Below, piece after piece: positions 9,691 through 18,997 of a DNA stretch of 64,000 nt. The stretch's first letter is position 1. Every line of letters starts with the position of its first letter. The stretch is from JANQNX01 sp965601665 (GTDB lineage: Bacteria > Pseudomonadota > Gammaproteobacteria > Eutrophobiales > Eutrophobiaceae), in the NCBI GenBank assembly GCA_965601665.1, contig OZ271833.1, positions 124,001 through 188,000 on the forward strand, read 5' to 3'. Under the pieces are notes generated by a model, which saw nothing but the letters and a program-made list of their open reading frames with translations, had not been told where the DNA came from and searched no databases. The position numbers and the translations under genes were made by a program.

Positions 9691-10158
9691 TTATTTCCTG
9701 ATAATCCTCGCCTTCTGCCTTTCCCAGTCGCGTGCTTTGATAGCCTGGCGTTTATCGTGTTCTTTCTTGCCCTTGGCCACGCCGATCTCCAGTTTGACCT
9801 TGCCGTTTTTCCAGTACATGGCAGTAGGCACCAGTGCATAGCCCTTTCTTTCGACAGCCCCGATGAGCTTGTTGATTTCTTCCCTGTGCATGAGCAGTTT
9901 ACGGGTACGCGTAGGATCAGCGTTAATATGAGTTGATACGGTAGGTAATGGGGTAATGAGTGCACCAAATAAAAAGGCTTCATCGTTTTTAAGCATGATG
10001 TAACTTTCAACTATTTGTACTTTACCCGCGCGCAGGCTTTTTACCTCCCAGCCTTGCAAAGCAATACCGGCCTCGTAGCGTTCCTCGATAAAGTAATCGT
10101 GGCGGGCCTTCTTGTTGAGCACGATAGTACTGCCGCCACTGGATTTGGTTTTACTCAT
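9691..10158 (-). CDS. smpB: SsrA-binding protein SmpB
   Basis: Small basic protein that binds the tRNA-like part of tmRNA and delivers it to stalled ribosomes. The 155 residues begin with a short flexible tail, then NKKARHDYFIEERYEAGIAL and GWEVKSLRAGKVQ, both typical of the OB-fold core. They end in the lysine/arginine-rich tail (GKKEHDKRQAIKARDWERQK) that enters the mRNA channel. Full length for the family. Its partner RNA, ssrA, is encoded 1.3 kb to the left. A kinase-HDOD fusion lies upstream on the same strand, 74 bases away, so readthrough is possible. Confidence 0.97.
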   Translation of the reverse strand: MSKTKSSGGSTIVLNKKARHDYFIEERYEAGIALQGWEVKSLRAGKVQIVESYIMLKNDEAFLFGALITPLPTVSTHINADPTRTRKLLMHREEINKLIGAVERKGYALVPTAMYWKNGKVKLEIGVAKGKKEHDKRQAIKARDWERQKARIIRK

Positions 10159-10232
10159 GATTGCTTGCCTGTGTGTTGCAGCGGATTATAACAGGACTGG
10201 CTTTATTGATAAGCACGGGCCTGGACGCGGGA

Positions 10233-12638
10233 TTATTTTTGCTTTTGCTGAATAGCGAGACAGGCCTGGTTGCGTAATGTCTTGAAAAAGCCCAGTGCTT
10301 CCATGGAAATACTGATCGAACTATCGTCGTTGTCAGCATAAATCACACCCAGGCAACGCTTGTTGACCACTAGCGGGTACAGCACAATGGTAGTGGGGCT
10401 GGTCAGTTTTCTGACCCATGTGGGTACGCGGTCTTTATATTGTTCCGAGTTAACGTCAAGAATGATGTATTCCTTGCCTTTTCTGACCGAAGCAACGAAA
10501 ACGTCATCACCGCTGTCTACCACGTACCTGAAGCGTGGCATGATATCGTCGATGTTTTTACCAAAACCAAACCGCGCGGAAACCTGTTTTGTCCTGGGAT
10601 CCAGCAGGGCAAACAGCACACGGTTAAAACCCATACCCCTGTATATCGTTTCCAGTACCATGGTCAGAACGTCGTTAATATTGTAATCATTTAACATGGT
10701 ATTGGTGATTTCGGATATGCCATTAACCAGAATATCCTGAAGGTTTTCTTCACCCGTTTTTTGCGTGGTGCTGTCTGTTTCGATGATCAAGCCAGCATCG
10801 TTTTCTGCCTGTTGCTTAACCTCGGTTTGCCACTTGTCCTGTTCAGTTTGCTGCTCTGTTTTTCTGCGAATGTTTTCAAACACCGTCACCTTGCTGGTAT
10901 CAATATTCAGTATCCGCGTAAACTCGTCTGCTTCCTTGATAGAAGATTCCAGTAATCTGGCTATTTTGTCATCGGTGATATTCAATGCCTCTTTATAACG
11001 ACCGACCAATCTTGTATAGGCATCGTTAGTTTCAATTTCGTTACTGGTGATCGCGCAAAGCTCATTGGCAAAGCAGGAAAGCTGGCGCATCGCTTCTCTA
11101 CTATTTTTTGGCGGTGAAACCGCACCTTCCGGCAGTGCTCTCATACTGTCACTGATGATGCCGGGTAGTTTCCATTCACTAGCAATGCCCAGCCCCAACT
11201 CCTCGTAAGTAACGCCCAGTACGGAACGCATGGCCTGATTTTCATCAATTCCCTTGCTCTGAACCAGTGATTTCATTGCCGCATAGTCTTCCGGGAAGTA
11301 GTAAATCGTCAGTAATTGACCCAGCAAGTGGAACATGGCGCTGATAAAACATGTTTCCACATGGTCATCTTGCAGATTGTTAAGCGTTTTGGAATGTTCA
11401 CGGGCAATGATGCCGCTCATTAATGCCTTGTAGGCAGCATTTTTCAAGTCGTTGGCCTGTTCGCTATTCTGCAGATGCTCAAACAGGATGATACTGAGTA
11501 CTGCCGCGCGAACCTGTTCATAACCAAGGATAACGATAGCCCGCGATACCGTTGTTATTTCACCACCAAACTGGCCATAGAATGATGAGTTAACCAACCT
11601 GAGCAGCTTTGTGGTGAGTGCATAGTCTTTCAGGATGATATTGGATAATTCATTGGCCGAGCTCTTGGTCGAACCTGATGTTTTCTGGTTCAGTTCCGAG
11701 ATGTTACTGGATATCGCAGGAAAGTCCTGTTTGCGTTTCATTCGTCTTAACAGGAAATCTACCGCACTGGCTTTAGTATTGTCAGATGACGTTGGTTCAG
11801 CAATATCAGCGGTCAGGAATTTCTTTATCGCTTCCTGCATTTCTATGGTATTGCTATAGCGATCTGCAGGATCGACGGCAAGTGCTTTCAGGCAAATAGT
11901 ATCGAGTTCCTCGTCCAGTTTTGAATTGCGTTTTGAAGGCGGCACCAGTTCATTGTTGTTAATCTTGTACGCTACTGTCGCCACATTTGTCGCACTGTAT
12001 GCCTTGTGGCCGGTTAACATTTCATATAGCAATAAGCCACATGCATAGATGTCTACCGCTGGCGTCAGTTCACTGTTGTTTAATTGTTCCGGTGCCATGT
12101 AGCTGGCGGTACCTGTTATCGTGTTATCAACATTTGCCTCTCCAACAATAATGGCAATGCCGAAGTCCATGATATGGGCAAGACCTTCCTTGTCTATCAT
12201 CAGGTTCGAGGGGTTTAGATCGCGGTGAATTATCTGTTGGCGGTGGGCATAACCAATGCCATCCAGTACCTGGTTAATCATTTTGATGGCTTCGTATTGT
12301 GATAACGGGCCTGTTGCTGCAAGTTTATCTTGCAGTTGTTCACCTTCGTAGTATTGGTAGACGAGGTAAGGTATCTCGTGATCAAAACCTATTTCATACA
12401 AGGGAATAATATGCGGATGAGTCAATTGACTTACATGTCGGGCTTCCTGCGTTAACTGCTCTGCACTGCGTTGCTGGTTGTCCAGTGTTTTTATGGCAAC
12501 CTTGCGGCCGAGTTTGGTGTCCTCGGCAAGGTAGACGACACCCTGCGCGCCTTGCCCAAGTATATTGATTGGCTGAAACCGTCCTATGGTTTTTGGTAGT
12601 GAATTGGCGCCGGTATTTTTTGCTGGTGCTCCAGGCAT
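10233..12638 (-). CDS. Ser/Thr protein kinase fused to HDOD and GAF domains
   Basis: 801-residue cytosolic signalling protein. Residues 20-285 are a Hanks-type kinase: glycine loop GQGAQGVVY, ATP lysine K50, catalytic HRD at 138-140, DFG at 158-160, and an APEQ activation-segment end. Residues about 310-500 form an HDOD domain (NELSNIILKDYALTTKLLRL and the VSRAIVILG signature). Residues about 650-795 look like a GAF sensor domain. No membrane span is present, unlike PknB-type kinases. Kinase and HDOD domains in one chain suggest integration of a small-molecule cue with regulated output, but substrates are unknown. It is divergent from the sodium symporter gene across 128 bases. Confidence 0.88.
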   Translation of the reverse strand: MPGAPAKNTGANSLPKTIGRFQPINILGQGAQGVVYLAEDTKLGRKVAIKTLDNQQRSAEQLTQEARHVSQLTHPHIIPLYEIGFDHEIPYLVYQYYEGEQLQDKLAATGPLSQYEAIKMINQVLDGIGYAHRQQIIHRDLNPSNLMIDKEGLAHIMDFGIAIIVGEANVDNTITGTASYMAPEQLNNSELTPAVDIYACGLLLYEMLTGHKAYSATNVATVAYKINNNELVPPSKRNSKLDEELDTICLKALAVDPADRYSNTIEMQEAIKKFLTADIAEPTSSDNTKASAVDFLLRRMKRKQDFPAISSNISELNQKTSGSTKSSANELSNIILKDYALTTKLLRLVNSSFYGQFGGEITTVSRAIVILGYEQVRAAVLSIILFEHLQNSEQANDLKNAAYKALMSGIIAREHSKTLNNLQDDHVETCFISAMFHLLGQLLTIYYFPEDYAAMKSLVQSKGIDENQAMRSVLGVTYEELGLGIASEWKLPGIISDSMRALPEGAVSPPKNSREAMRQLSCFANELCAITSNEIETNDAYTRLVGRYKEALNITDDKIARLLESSIKEADEFTRILNIDTSKVTVFENIRRKTEQQTEQDKWQTEVKQQAENDAGLIIETDSTTQKTGEENLQDILVNGISEITNTMLNDYNINDVLTMVLETIYRGMGFNRVLFALLDPRTKQVSARFGFGKNIDDIMPRFRYVVDSGDDVFVASVRKGKEYIILDVNSEQYKDRVPTWVRKLTSPTTIVLYPLVVNKRCLGVIYADNDDSSISISMEALGFFKTLRNQACLAIQQKQK

Positions 12639-12766
12639 GTGTCAGTCTCGTCATTCCCTAGTCTAAATAGCGACAAAAAGTCAGTTTTCTTGAGCGTTGG
12701 AATCACTTTTTATGCGACTTGTGAAGCAGTCTGATTTCACGGAAAATACTTAAAAAAAAGTTACTT

Positions 12767-14179
12767 ATGTCTGCCAAACGCACTTCAATTCATGGTCAAT
12801 GGTCCTCACGCTGGGCCTTTATTCTCGCTGCCACCGGGTCTGCGGTAGGGCTAGGTAATATCTGGCGCTTTCCGTACCTTGCTGGTGAAAATGGCGGTGG
12901 GGCATTTGTGCTCGTCTACCTGTTTTTTGTACTCATAGTAGGCATTCCCATCATGATGGCCGAGATCCTGCTTGGTCGGCGCGGTCGCCAGAGCCCGATT
13001 AACACGATGTTGACACTCGCCGAGGAAGAAGGCTTGAGCAAGCACTGGCATCTGCTTGGCTGGATGGGCGTCGTTGCCGGTTTTATTATCCTGTCTTATT
13101 ACAGTGTTATCGCTGGCTGGACGCTGGCCTACACATTCAGGACCGGGGCTGGGTTGTTTGTCGATGCCGATGCGCAGCTAACAGAAAAAATATTTTCTGA
13201 TTTGGTCGCCGACCCTGAAAAATTACTGGCCTGGCATACATCATTTATCATGATGACAATCATCGTTGTATCGCGCGGCGTAAAGAGTGGACTGGAGAAA
13301 GCTGTGCGTTTCCTGATGCCAGCGCTGTTTATCCTGCTGTTACTCATGGTCGGTTATGCCATGAGTACTGAAAAATTTACCGAAGGTCTGGAGTATCTGT
13401 TCGTTCCGGATTTTGAGCGGCTTGCTGAGAAAAACCTGTTTTCAGATATCCTGTTACCGGCGCTGGGCCAGGCGTTTTTCAGTCTCAGCCTGGGAATGGG
13501 CGCCATCATGATCTATGGTTCTTACCTGTCACAACAGTCATCCATTGTCGGTACCAGTGTCAGTATTGCCATTGCCGACACCTCTGTTGCCATCCTTGCC
13601 GGTATAGCGATCTTTCCGATTGTATTCAGCTATGGGCTCGAACCGGGCGGTGGCCCCGGCTTGATCTTTGTCTCGCTGCCCATTGCTTTTGGTCAAATGC
13701 CGTTCGGTACATTTTTTGGTTGCCTGTTCTTCGTGCTATTAATGTTTGCGGCATGGACCTCTGGTATTTCGTTGCTGGAACCGGCAGTGACATGGTTAGT
13801 GGAAAACAGGAGCATGCATCGGGTTAAAGCCACGGCTTATGCCGGTGTCGTCGTGTGGCTGCTTGGAATTGTTACCGTTTTATCTTTTAATCATTGGGCT
13901 TTTTCCTTTTCCTTTGCCGGAACGGTTAAGGAAAATGGCATGTTTGATATCTTCGATATTCTGACAGCCAATATCATGTTGCCATTGGGTGGATTGCTGG
14001 TGGCCATCTTTGCATCCTGGTTGATGTCGAGACAGTCAACAGTCGATGAACTTGGCCTGGGTGATAGTGTGATGTACCAGGCATGGCGATTTTCAATTCG
14101 TTATATTGCGCCAGTTGGTGTGATTTTCATCTTTTTACACGCCATTGGTTTTTTTAAGCTACTTGGTCTTATTCAGTAA
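12767..14179 (+). CDS. Sodium-dependent transporter of the SNF/NSS (SLC6-like) family
   Basis: Inner-membrane symporter that uses the sodium gradient to import an amino acid or similar small solute. The 470 residues start with the family signature WSSRWAFILAATGSAVGLGN followed by IWRFPYLAGENGGGAF, the unwound TM1 substrate/sodium site as in LeuT. About 11-12 hydrophobic segments follow. Substrate specificity cannot be read from the sequence. The stop is two bases before the GTG of ratA, so the two are probably on one transcript although functionally unrelated. ATG start; the preceding bases are A-rich with no clear Shine-Dalgarno. Confidence 0.9.
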   Translation: MSAKRTSIHGQWSSRWAFILAATGSAVGLGNIWRFPYLAGENGGGAFVLVYLFFVLIVGIPIMMAEILLGRRGRQSPINTMLTLAEEEGLSKHWHLLGWMGVVAGFIILSYYSVIAGWTLAYTFRTGAGLFVDADAQLTEKIFSDLVADPEKLLAWHTSFIMMTIIVVSRGVKSGLEKAVRFLMPALFILLLLMVGYAMSTEKFTEGLEYLFVPDFERLAEKNLFSDILLPALGQAFFSLSLGMGAIMIYGSYLSQQSSIVGTSVSIAIADTSVAILAGIAIFPIVFSYGLEPGGGPGLIFVSLPIAFGQMPFGTFFGCLFFVLLMFAAWTSGISLLEPAVTWLVENRSMHRVKATAYAGVVVWLLGIVTVLSFNHWAFSFSFAGTVKENGMFDIFDILTANIMLPLGGLLVAIFASWLMSRQSTVDELGLGDSVMYQAWRFSIRYIAPVGVIFIFLHAIGFFKLLGLIQ

Positions 14180-14181
14180 TT

Positions 14182-14622
14182 GTGGCAAGGATTCATAAGC
14201 AGGAGCGGGTGCCGTACAGCGCAGATGAAATGTTTGCGCTGGTGAATGACATTGAGTCTTATCCGGATTTTTTACCCTGGTGCAGTTCAACCAACGTGAT
14301 TGAAAACCATGGTGACTCACTGGTTGCTTCCGTGTCTATTGCCATCGGTAAAATCAGGCAAACTTTTACCACCGCAAACCAGATGCAGGATAGCGAGGCT
14401 ATTGTCATGCGTCTGGTAGAAGGGCCATTCAAGCAATTAAGTGGTCACTGGCAGTTTAAACGCATGGAAGGCGATAATTGTGTGGTATCACTTGATATGC
14501 AATTTGAGTTCAAGAACAAGCTGGTCAAGCATACGTTGGGTCATGCCTTTCACAAGATCACGGACTCACTCGTGGATGCGTTTATCCTGCGTGCAGAAAA
14601 TGTCTATGGCCGCCGTCATTAG
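14182..14622 (+). CDS. ratA: RatA / Coq10-type START-domain protein
   Basis: 146-residue polyketide-cyclase/START-fold protein. In E. coli RatA has been described as an inhibitor of 70S ribosome association; the mitochondrial relative Coq10 binds ubiquinone. Family marks are VPYSADEMFALVNDIESYPD and FLPWCSS near the N-terminus and a C-terminal amphipathic helix (ITDSLVDAFILRAENVYG). The start is GTG, two bases after the symporter stop. The order ratA-rnfH-bamE(opposite strand)-fur is common in gammaproteobacteria. Which of the two proposed roles applies here is open. Confidence 0.92.
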   Translation: MARIHKQERVPYSADEMFALVNDIESYPDFLPWCSSTNVIENHGDSLVASVSIAIGKIRQTFTTANQMQDSEAIVMRLVEGPFKQLSGHWQFKRMEGDNCVVSLDMQFEFKNKLVKHTLGHAFHKITDSLVDAFILRAENVYGRRH

Positions 14623-14626
14623 TTCA

Positions 14627-14908
14627 ATGGTCAAGAGCATAACAGTAGAAGTCGTCTATATCATTCCACAGGAGCAGGTCATCATTAATCTACAGGTGCC
14701 ATCCGACTCGACGATAGGGCAGGTAATTGACTATTCAGGACTACTGGAACGGTTTCCCGATATTGATCTGGCAACCGCTAAGGTGGGGGTATTTAATGAA
14801 TTTCGGGCGTTAACGGATAAGATAGAGGCTGGCGATCGAATTGAAATTTATCGTCCGTTACAAGCCGATCCTAAACAGGCACGACGTCGCAGGGCAGAGA
14901 AAAACTAG
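14627..14908 (+). CDS. rnfH: RnfH family ubiquitin-like protein (RatB)
   Basis: 93-residue beta-grasp protein of the UPF0125 family, often called RatB or RnfH. It opens with ITVEVVYIIPQEQ, matching the family's usual VEVAYA-P start. The core has the typical AKVGVFNEF and DRIEIYRPLQADPK segments, and a basic tail follows. I chose ATG 14627, four bases after the ratA stop, because it matches the family length. An upstream ATG at 14606 would overlap ratA. The cellular role is not settled for the family. Its stop codon overlaps the bamE stop on the other strand in the tetramer CTAG. Confidence 0.9.
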   Translation: MVKSITVEVVYIIPQEQVIINLQVPSDSTIGQVIDYSGLLERFPDIDLATAKVGVFNEFRALTDKIEAGDRIEIYRPLQADPKQARRRRAEKN

Positions 14909-15366
14909 TCGCCAGGCGTAATGCTGTCCCACATACGTCTGAAAAAACCTTCTTTTTTCTTGCTACCCCTGGGTACGACAACAGACTCTTCGCCTGTGAC
15001 GATTTCATTACCCGTGCGGCGTTCACTGGCGGGCTGAACATCACCGGTAACATGGCTCAGCTTGTCGCCTTTAAAGTGCAGGGTAATGTGGCGCTGCTCC
15101 CTGACTTTTCCACCTGGTTGATAGCTATAAATATATTCCCAGCGGTCTGCATGAAACGGATCAATGATGACCGGCGTGCCCATGATAAATTGGACCTGTT
15201 GCTTGTCCATGCCCGGTTGTAGCCGGTCCAGCATTTCCTGTTCTATTACGTTCCCCTGCTGGACATCAATCTTGTAAAGCAGCGGCATATTGTAGCCGCC
15301 ATCAAAACTACGCGAACAGGCGCTTAGTGTTAAAAGGAAGATCAGGACTGCGGGGCTGTGTTTCAT
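14905..15366 (-). CDS. bamE: Outer-membrane assembly lipoprotein BamE (SmpA/OmlA)
   Basis: Lipoprotein of the BAM complex, which inserts beta-barrel proteins into the outer membrane. 153 residues: a hydrophobic signal peptide ending in a lipobox LSAC, then the SmpA/OmlA core with NVIEQEMLDRLQPGMDKQQV and FIMGTPVIIDPFHADRWEY, both diagnostic. A further in-frame ATG lies 23 codons upstream but would put extra residues before the signal peptide, so the later start is preferred. Long C-terminal tail, charged and probably disordered. Divergent from fur, the usual gammaproteobacterial neighbour. Confidence 0.95.
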   Translation of the reverse strand: MKHSPAVLIFLLTLSACSRSFDGGYNMPLLYKIDVQQGNVIEQEMLDRLQPGMDKQQVQFIMGTPVIIDPFHADRWEYIYSYQPGGKVREQRHITLHFKGDKLSHVTGDVQPASERRTGNEIVTGEESVVVPRGSKKKEGFFRRMWDSITPGD

Positions 15367-15501
15367 TAGTGATATTGAGGAAAGTGCTATTACATTCAAG
15401 AGCATACCTGTTGCTGCACATTTCCACAACGACAATTAAATTCAATTACTCTATACTTTAACAAGTTTTTTTGACGCATTTCTGCCTACCTGGAGGCAAC
15501 C

Positions 15502-15900
15502 ATGGAAGCGATTGATTTAAAAAAAGCCGGGCTCAAGGCTACCTTGCCCAGAATCAGAATTCTGGAAATTCTTGAAGACTCCGAGGATGCGCATCTAAGC
15601 GCGGAAGATGTGTACAAGACCTTGCTGGATGCTGGCGAAGAAGTTGGCCTCGCAACCGTTTATCGGGTACTTACCCAGTTTGAATCAGCCGGCCTTGTCA
15701 TGAGGCATAATTTTGATTCCGGCCATTCTGTCTTTGAACTTGATCGTGGGGAGCACCACGACCATATGGTCTGTGTCGATACGGGTAAGGTCGTTGAATT
15801 TCATAATGATGAAATTGAGCGGCTGCAACAGGAAATCGCAAAGAAGCACGGCTTCGAACTCGTCGATCACAGCCTGGTGTTGTACGTCAAGCCAAAATAG
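15502..15900 (+). CDS. fur: Ferric uptake regulator Fur
   Basis: Iron-responsive repressor. 132 residues: winged helix (about 1-83, with LSAEDVYKTLLDAGEEVGLA and TVYRVLTQFESAG), then a dimerisation domain with the HHDH metal cluster (85-88). E. coli Fur has a structural Cys pair (C93/C96); here only C91 remains and the second position is T94 (CVDTGK). The second C-terminal Cys pair is absent as well. The same pattern is known in Pseudomonas Fur, so this is a normal subtype and not a defect. Strong ribosome site TGGAGG. No clear Fur box was found in the shared bamE-fur spacer. Confidence 0.96.
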   Translation: MEAIDLKKAGLKATLPRIRILEILEDSEDAHLSAEDVYKTLLDAGEEVGLATVYRVLTQFESAGLVMRHNFDSGHSVFELDRGEHHDHMVCVDTGKVVEFHNDEIERLQQEIAKKHGFELVDHSLVLYVKPK

Positions 15901-15908
15901 GTTTTTAC

Positions 15909-18900
15909 TTAATACACCGAGCGGCGGCTGTAACGCATAAAAAAGCGAAATAACATCGGTATTACAAACAACGTTAGCACTGTCGAGAAGGCCAGCCCCC
16001 AGACAATGGCGGTGGCGACTGGCCCCCAGATCAATGATTCCCCTGCCAGTCCTGTGGCCAATGAAAACAGGCCGGCAATTGTCGTCAGCGAGGTTATCAA
16101 TACCGGAATTACCCGACGACGTGCAGCATAGATTGTTGCATGCAACAGGCTCATGCCTTTTTCAAGGCGTGCATTGCCCGCAGAAATCAGCACAATGGCC
16201 GCATTAACAGAGATTCCAGCCAGGGCCACCACGCCATACAGTGTATAAAGACTGAGCGGGTTGCCAGTTACCAGCAGCCCAAGTACCACACCGGTAAAGG
16301 CCAGCGGTACTGTGACGAGTATCATGAACGGTTGCCAGTAGCTTCTGAACTGCGTACCAAGAATGATGTAAATCAGGCCGACACCAAGTAGAAACAGCAT
16401 CGCCATGGCATCCAGGCTTTCCTTGATGTCATCAAGCTCACCTGAAAAATCGAGATCGACTGAGGGGAACTCCCTTTGTAGTTGTCGCCACTCTTCTTCG
16501 ATCAGTTTATTTGCAGACACCGTATCGATATTCTCCTTATCGATATCTGCTTCAAGCGTGATAGCGCGGCGAAAGTTATAGTGTCTGATGTTTTGCTGGC
16601 CTAGTCCGTGTTCGGTGTAAACAAGTTCGCCAATGGCGATCGACTTTCCATCCGGCAACGGAATGGTTTGTCTTAGCAGTTCCTGTATATCATCCCAGTT
16701 ATTATCTGTGGCCACGACGCGTAGTTTTATTTCTTCACCTTCATTTTGAAAGCTGGTTACGATTTCTCCGTCGATTAACGCCTTGATAGAACGGCTGACA
16801 ACGTTGGGATCAATACCGGTACGTTTGATTGCTTCGCCATCAAACGCCAGCACCAACTCCGGGTTGCCGGGTCTATAGTCCAGCGAGATATCATTAAACA
16901 GCGGGTTTGCGCGGAGAAAGCCAACCAGGCGATCGGCGACTTGTTTGATAACATTGATTTCGTCACCACGGATCTTGATGTTGACAGGACTGGAAGTGGG
17001 GGGGCCATCTTGTAACCGCGTCAGGTAGACACTATCAGCTCCCGGCGTGTTGATAACGACGGTTTCTACCGCATCGGCTATTTCATCAACGGTGCGATTT
17101 CCCGGCATGATCGGATTAAGGCTGATTTGTATTTGCCCCACGTTATCGCCAAATAAGGGCTCTGTCTCCGTGAATACCTGTCCTGTATAAGCCACAGAGC
17201 CGCGTAGTTCTTCCGGGTACACCTGCAGCAGTGCCTGTTTCTCTACTTCAACCAGTATGTCCATGGTTTCATCAAGCGTAGTGCCGCGCGGCATTTCAAT
17301 GTTTACGTAGAATAAAGGCACGGCATCCGCCTCGAAAAAATTGAAGCGTATTTTCCCGGTGGCAACGGTAGCTACGGCGACTAAAAAGACCATGCTGACT
17401 ACACTAATAGATAATACCGGACGCCTTAATGCCTTCAGCAACAGGACAGTGTAGCGGTGGCGAAGCCAGCGGGTAAAGTCCAGTCGCATTTGCTGAATAC
17501 GATTTGGCTGCGACAAGTCCATCTTTGTAGCGATGACGTGTGCGGGCAGCATCCAATAGGCCTCGAACAGGCTGATTAATAATGCCAGTGTCACAACGAT
17601 AGGGATCACCTTCATGAATTCGCCCAGAATGCCTGGCATCAACATCAACGGCAGAAATGCAGCGACGGTTGTCAGTACCGATGTGGTGACCGGTGCGAAT
17701 ACCTCACGCAACGCATCGAGTGCGGCGTGTGCACCGGTAATACCATTTTGTATGCGCTGGTACATGGCTTCCACAACGACCACGGCATCATCGACAATCA
17801 TGCCGAGTGCGATCACCACGCCGAGCAATACCGTGTTGTTCAATGACATCGCATTGCTGTGTAATATCAGGAACGTACCGGCCAATGTGAAAGGGATACC
17901 GATGCTTGTCAGCGCCGAGATACGTGTACCCAGAAAACACCAGGTGACTAGCAGTACCATGCATAGACCGATAAGGGCATTGGTTTGCATTAGTGCCAGC
18001 GCCTTTCGTGTTGATACGGTCTGGTCATCCACCAGGTGCAGCGTAACGCCAGTGGATGCGCTGAGCCGGTTTTTTTCCTCAATATATTGATTAACTCTAT
18101 CGAGTAACTGCAGTACATTTGTACTGGCCTGTTTTGTTACCGCCAGTAACGCGGCTGGTTCGCCATTAAACCTGACAACCTCGGAAGGTTCCTCGGTCGT
18201 TCTGACCAACTCTGCAAGCGTGCCTAGAGGAACAACGCCTTGCGCGGTGTTTATCGGATAATCAGCCAGCGCACCCGGTTCGGCACTGGTGCCCTCTATG
18301 CGAACAATCCATTGCCCGTCAGCAGTATTAATGTCACCCGCAGAGACATCCTGGAAATAACTGCGCACAGTATCGCTGAGATCAGCGGGTGTGATGCCCA
18401 GCCCCTGAAGACGCTCGGGGAAAAAACGAATATGTAATTCCGGCTCACTCACACCCACATCGTTAATGCGGTCAACACCACTGATTAACTCCAGATCCTT
18501 TCGAATATTGTGGGTCTGTTTTCTCAAGTTCTCATCTGCACCGGCACTGGTAACAACGACTGCAGCAGAAGGGAATGCGTTCGACGTGGTAACTTCTGTA
18601 ACCAGCGGATCTTCCGCATCAATAGGCAACTCGTCGGTATAGGTATTCTGTACCTCGCGTCGCAGATCGATTAGTCGTTTATCAAAGGTGCGCTCATCGA
18701 TTTGATCAAAGCGGATAAGAATATTGGAAAAACCTTCGCGGCTGGTGCTTGATACAAAACGAATATCCTGTATTGCGCGTCGTATTGCATCTTCCAGCGG
18801 ATCGGTAATACGTTTTTCGATATCAATGGCGGATGCACCGGGAAGAAACGTGGTAACACTGACCCAGTTAAAGTTGATCTCGGGATCTTTCGCCCGCGGC

Positions 18901-18995
18901 ATCTGTGTGTAGGAAATAAAACCGATAACAATGACCAGGCAGAAGGTCAGGTTAGCCAGAACATGGTTGCTAAGAAATCGATCCAGCCACTGCAT
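15909..18995 (-). CDS. RND efflux transporter permease (AcrB/MexB superfamily)
   Basis: 1028-residue inner-membrane proton antiporter, the pump part of a tripartite efflux system. It shows the RND layout: TM1 near the N-terminus, a large periplasmic loop (about 35-335), TM2-6, a second periplasmic loop (about 550-860) and TM7-12. The TM4 motif GMIVDDAVVVVEA carries the two adjacent proton-relay aspartates. The membrane fusion protein is encoded just upstream with a 2-base gap. No outer-membrane channel gene is adjacent. The substrate is unknown. It converges on fur with only 8 bases between stops. Confidence 0.93.
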   Translation of the reverse strand: MQWLDRFLSNHVLANLTFCLVIVIGFISYTQMPRAKDPEINFNWVSVTTFLPGASAIDIEKRITDPLEDAIRRAIQDIRFVSSTSREGFSNILIRFDQIDERTFDKRLIDLRREVQNTYTDELPIDAEDPLVTEVTTSNAFPSAAVVVTSAGADENLRKQTHNIRKDLELISGVDRINDVGVSEPELHIRFFPERLQGLGITPADLSDTVRSYFQDVSAGDINTADGQWIVRIEGTSAEPGALADYPINTAQGVVPLGTLAELVRTTEEPSEVVRFNGEPAALLAVTKQASTNVLQLLDRVNQYIEEKNRLSASTGVTLHLVDDQTVSTRKALALMQTNALIGLCMVLLVTWCFLGTRISALTSIGIPFTLAGTFLILHSNAMSLNNTVLLGVVIALGMIVDDAVVVVEAMYQRIQNGITGAHAALDALREVFAPVTTSVLTTVAAFLPLMLMPGILGEFMKVIPIVVTLALLISLFEAYWMLPAHVIATKMDLSQPNRIQQMRLDFTRWLRHRYTVLLLKALRRPVLSISVVSMVFLVAVATVATGKIRFNFFEADAVPLFYVNIEMPRGTTLDETMDILVEVEKQALLQVYPEELRGSVAYTGQVFTETEPLFGDNVGQIQISLNPIMPGNRTVDEIADAVETVVINTPGADSVYLTRLQDGPPTSSPVNIKIRGDEINVIKQVADRLVGFLRANPLFNDISLDYRPGNPELVLAFDGEAIKRTGIDPNVVSRSIKALIDGEIVTSFQNEGEEIKLRVVATDNNWDDIQELLRQTIPLPDGKSIAIGELVYTEHGLGQQNIRHYNFRRAITLEADIDKENIDTVSANKLIEEEWRQLQREFPSVDLDFSGELDDIKESLDAMAMLFLLGVGLIYIILGTQFRSYWQPFMILVTVPLAFTGVVLGLLVTGNPLSLYTLYGVVALAGISVNAAIVLISAGNARLEKGMSLLHATIYAARRRVIPVLITSLTTIAGLFSLATGLAGESLIWGPVATAIVWGLAFSTVLTLFVIPMLFRFFMRYSRRSVY

Positions 18996-18997
18996 GA

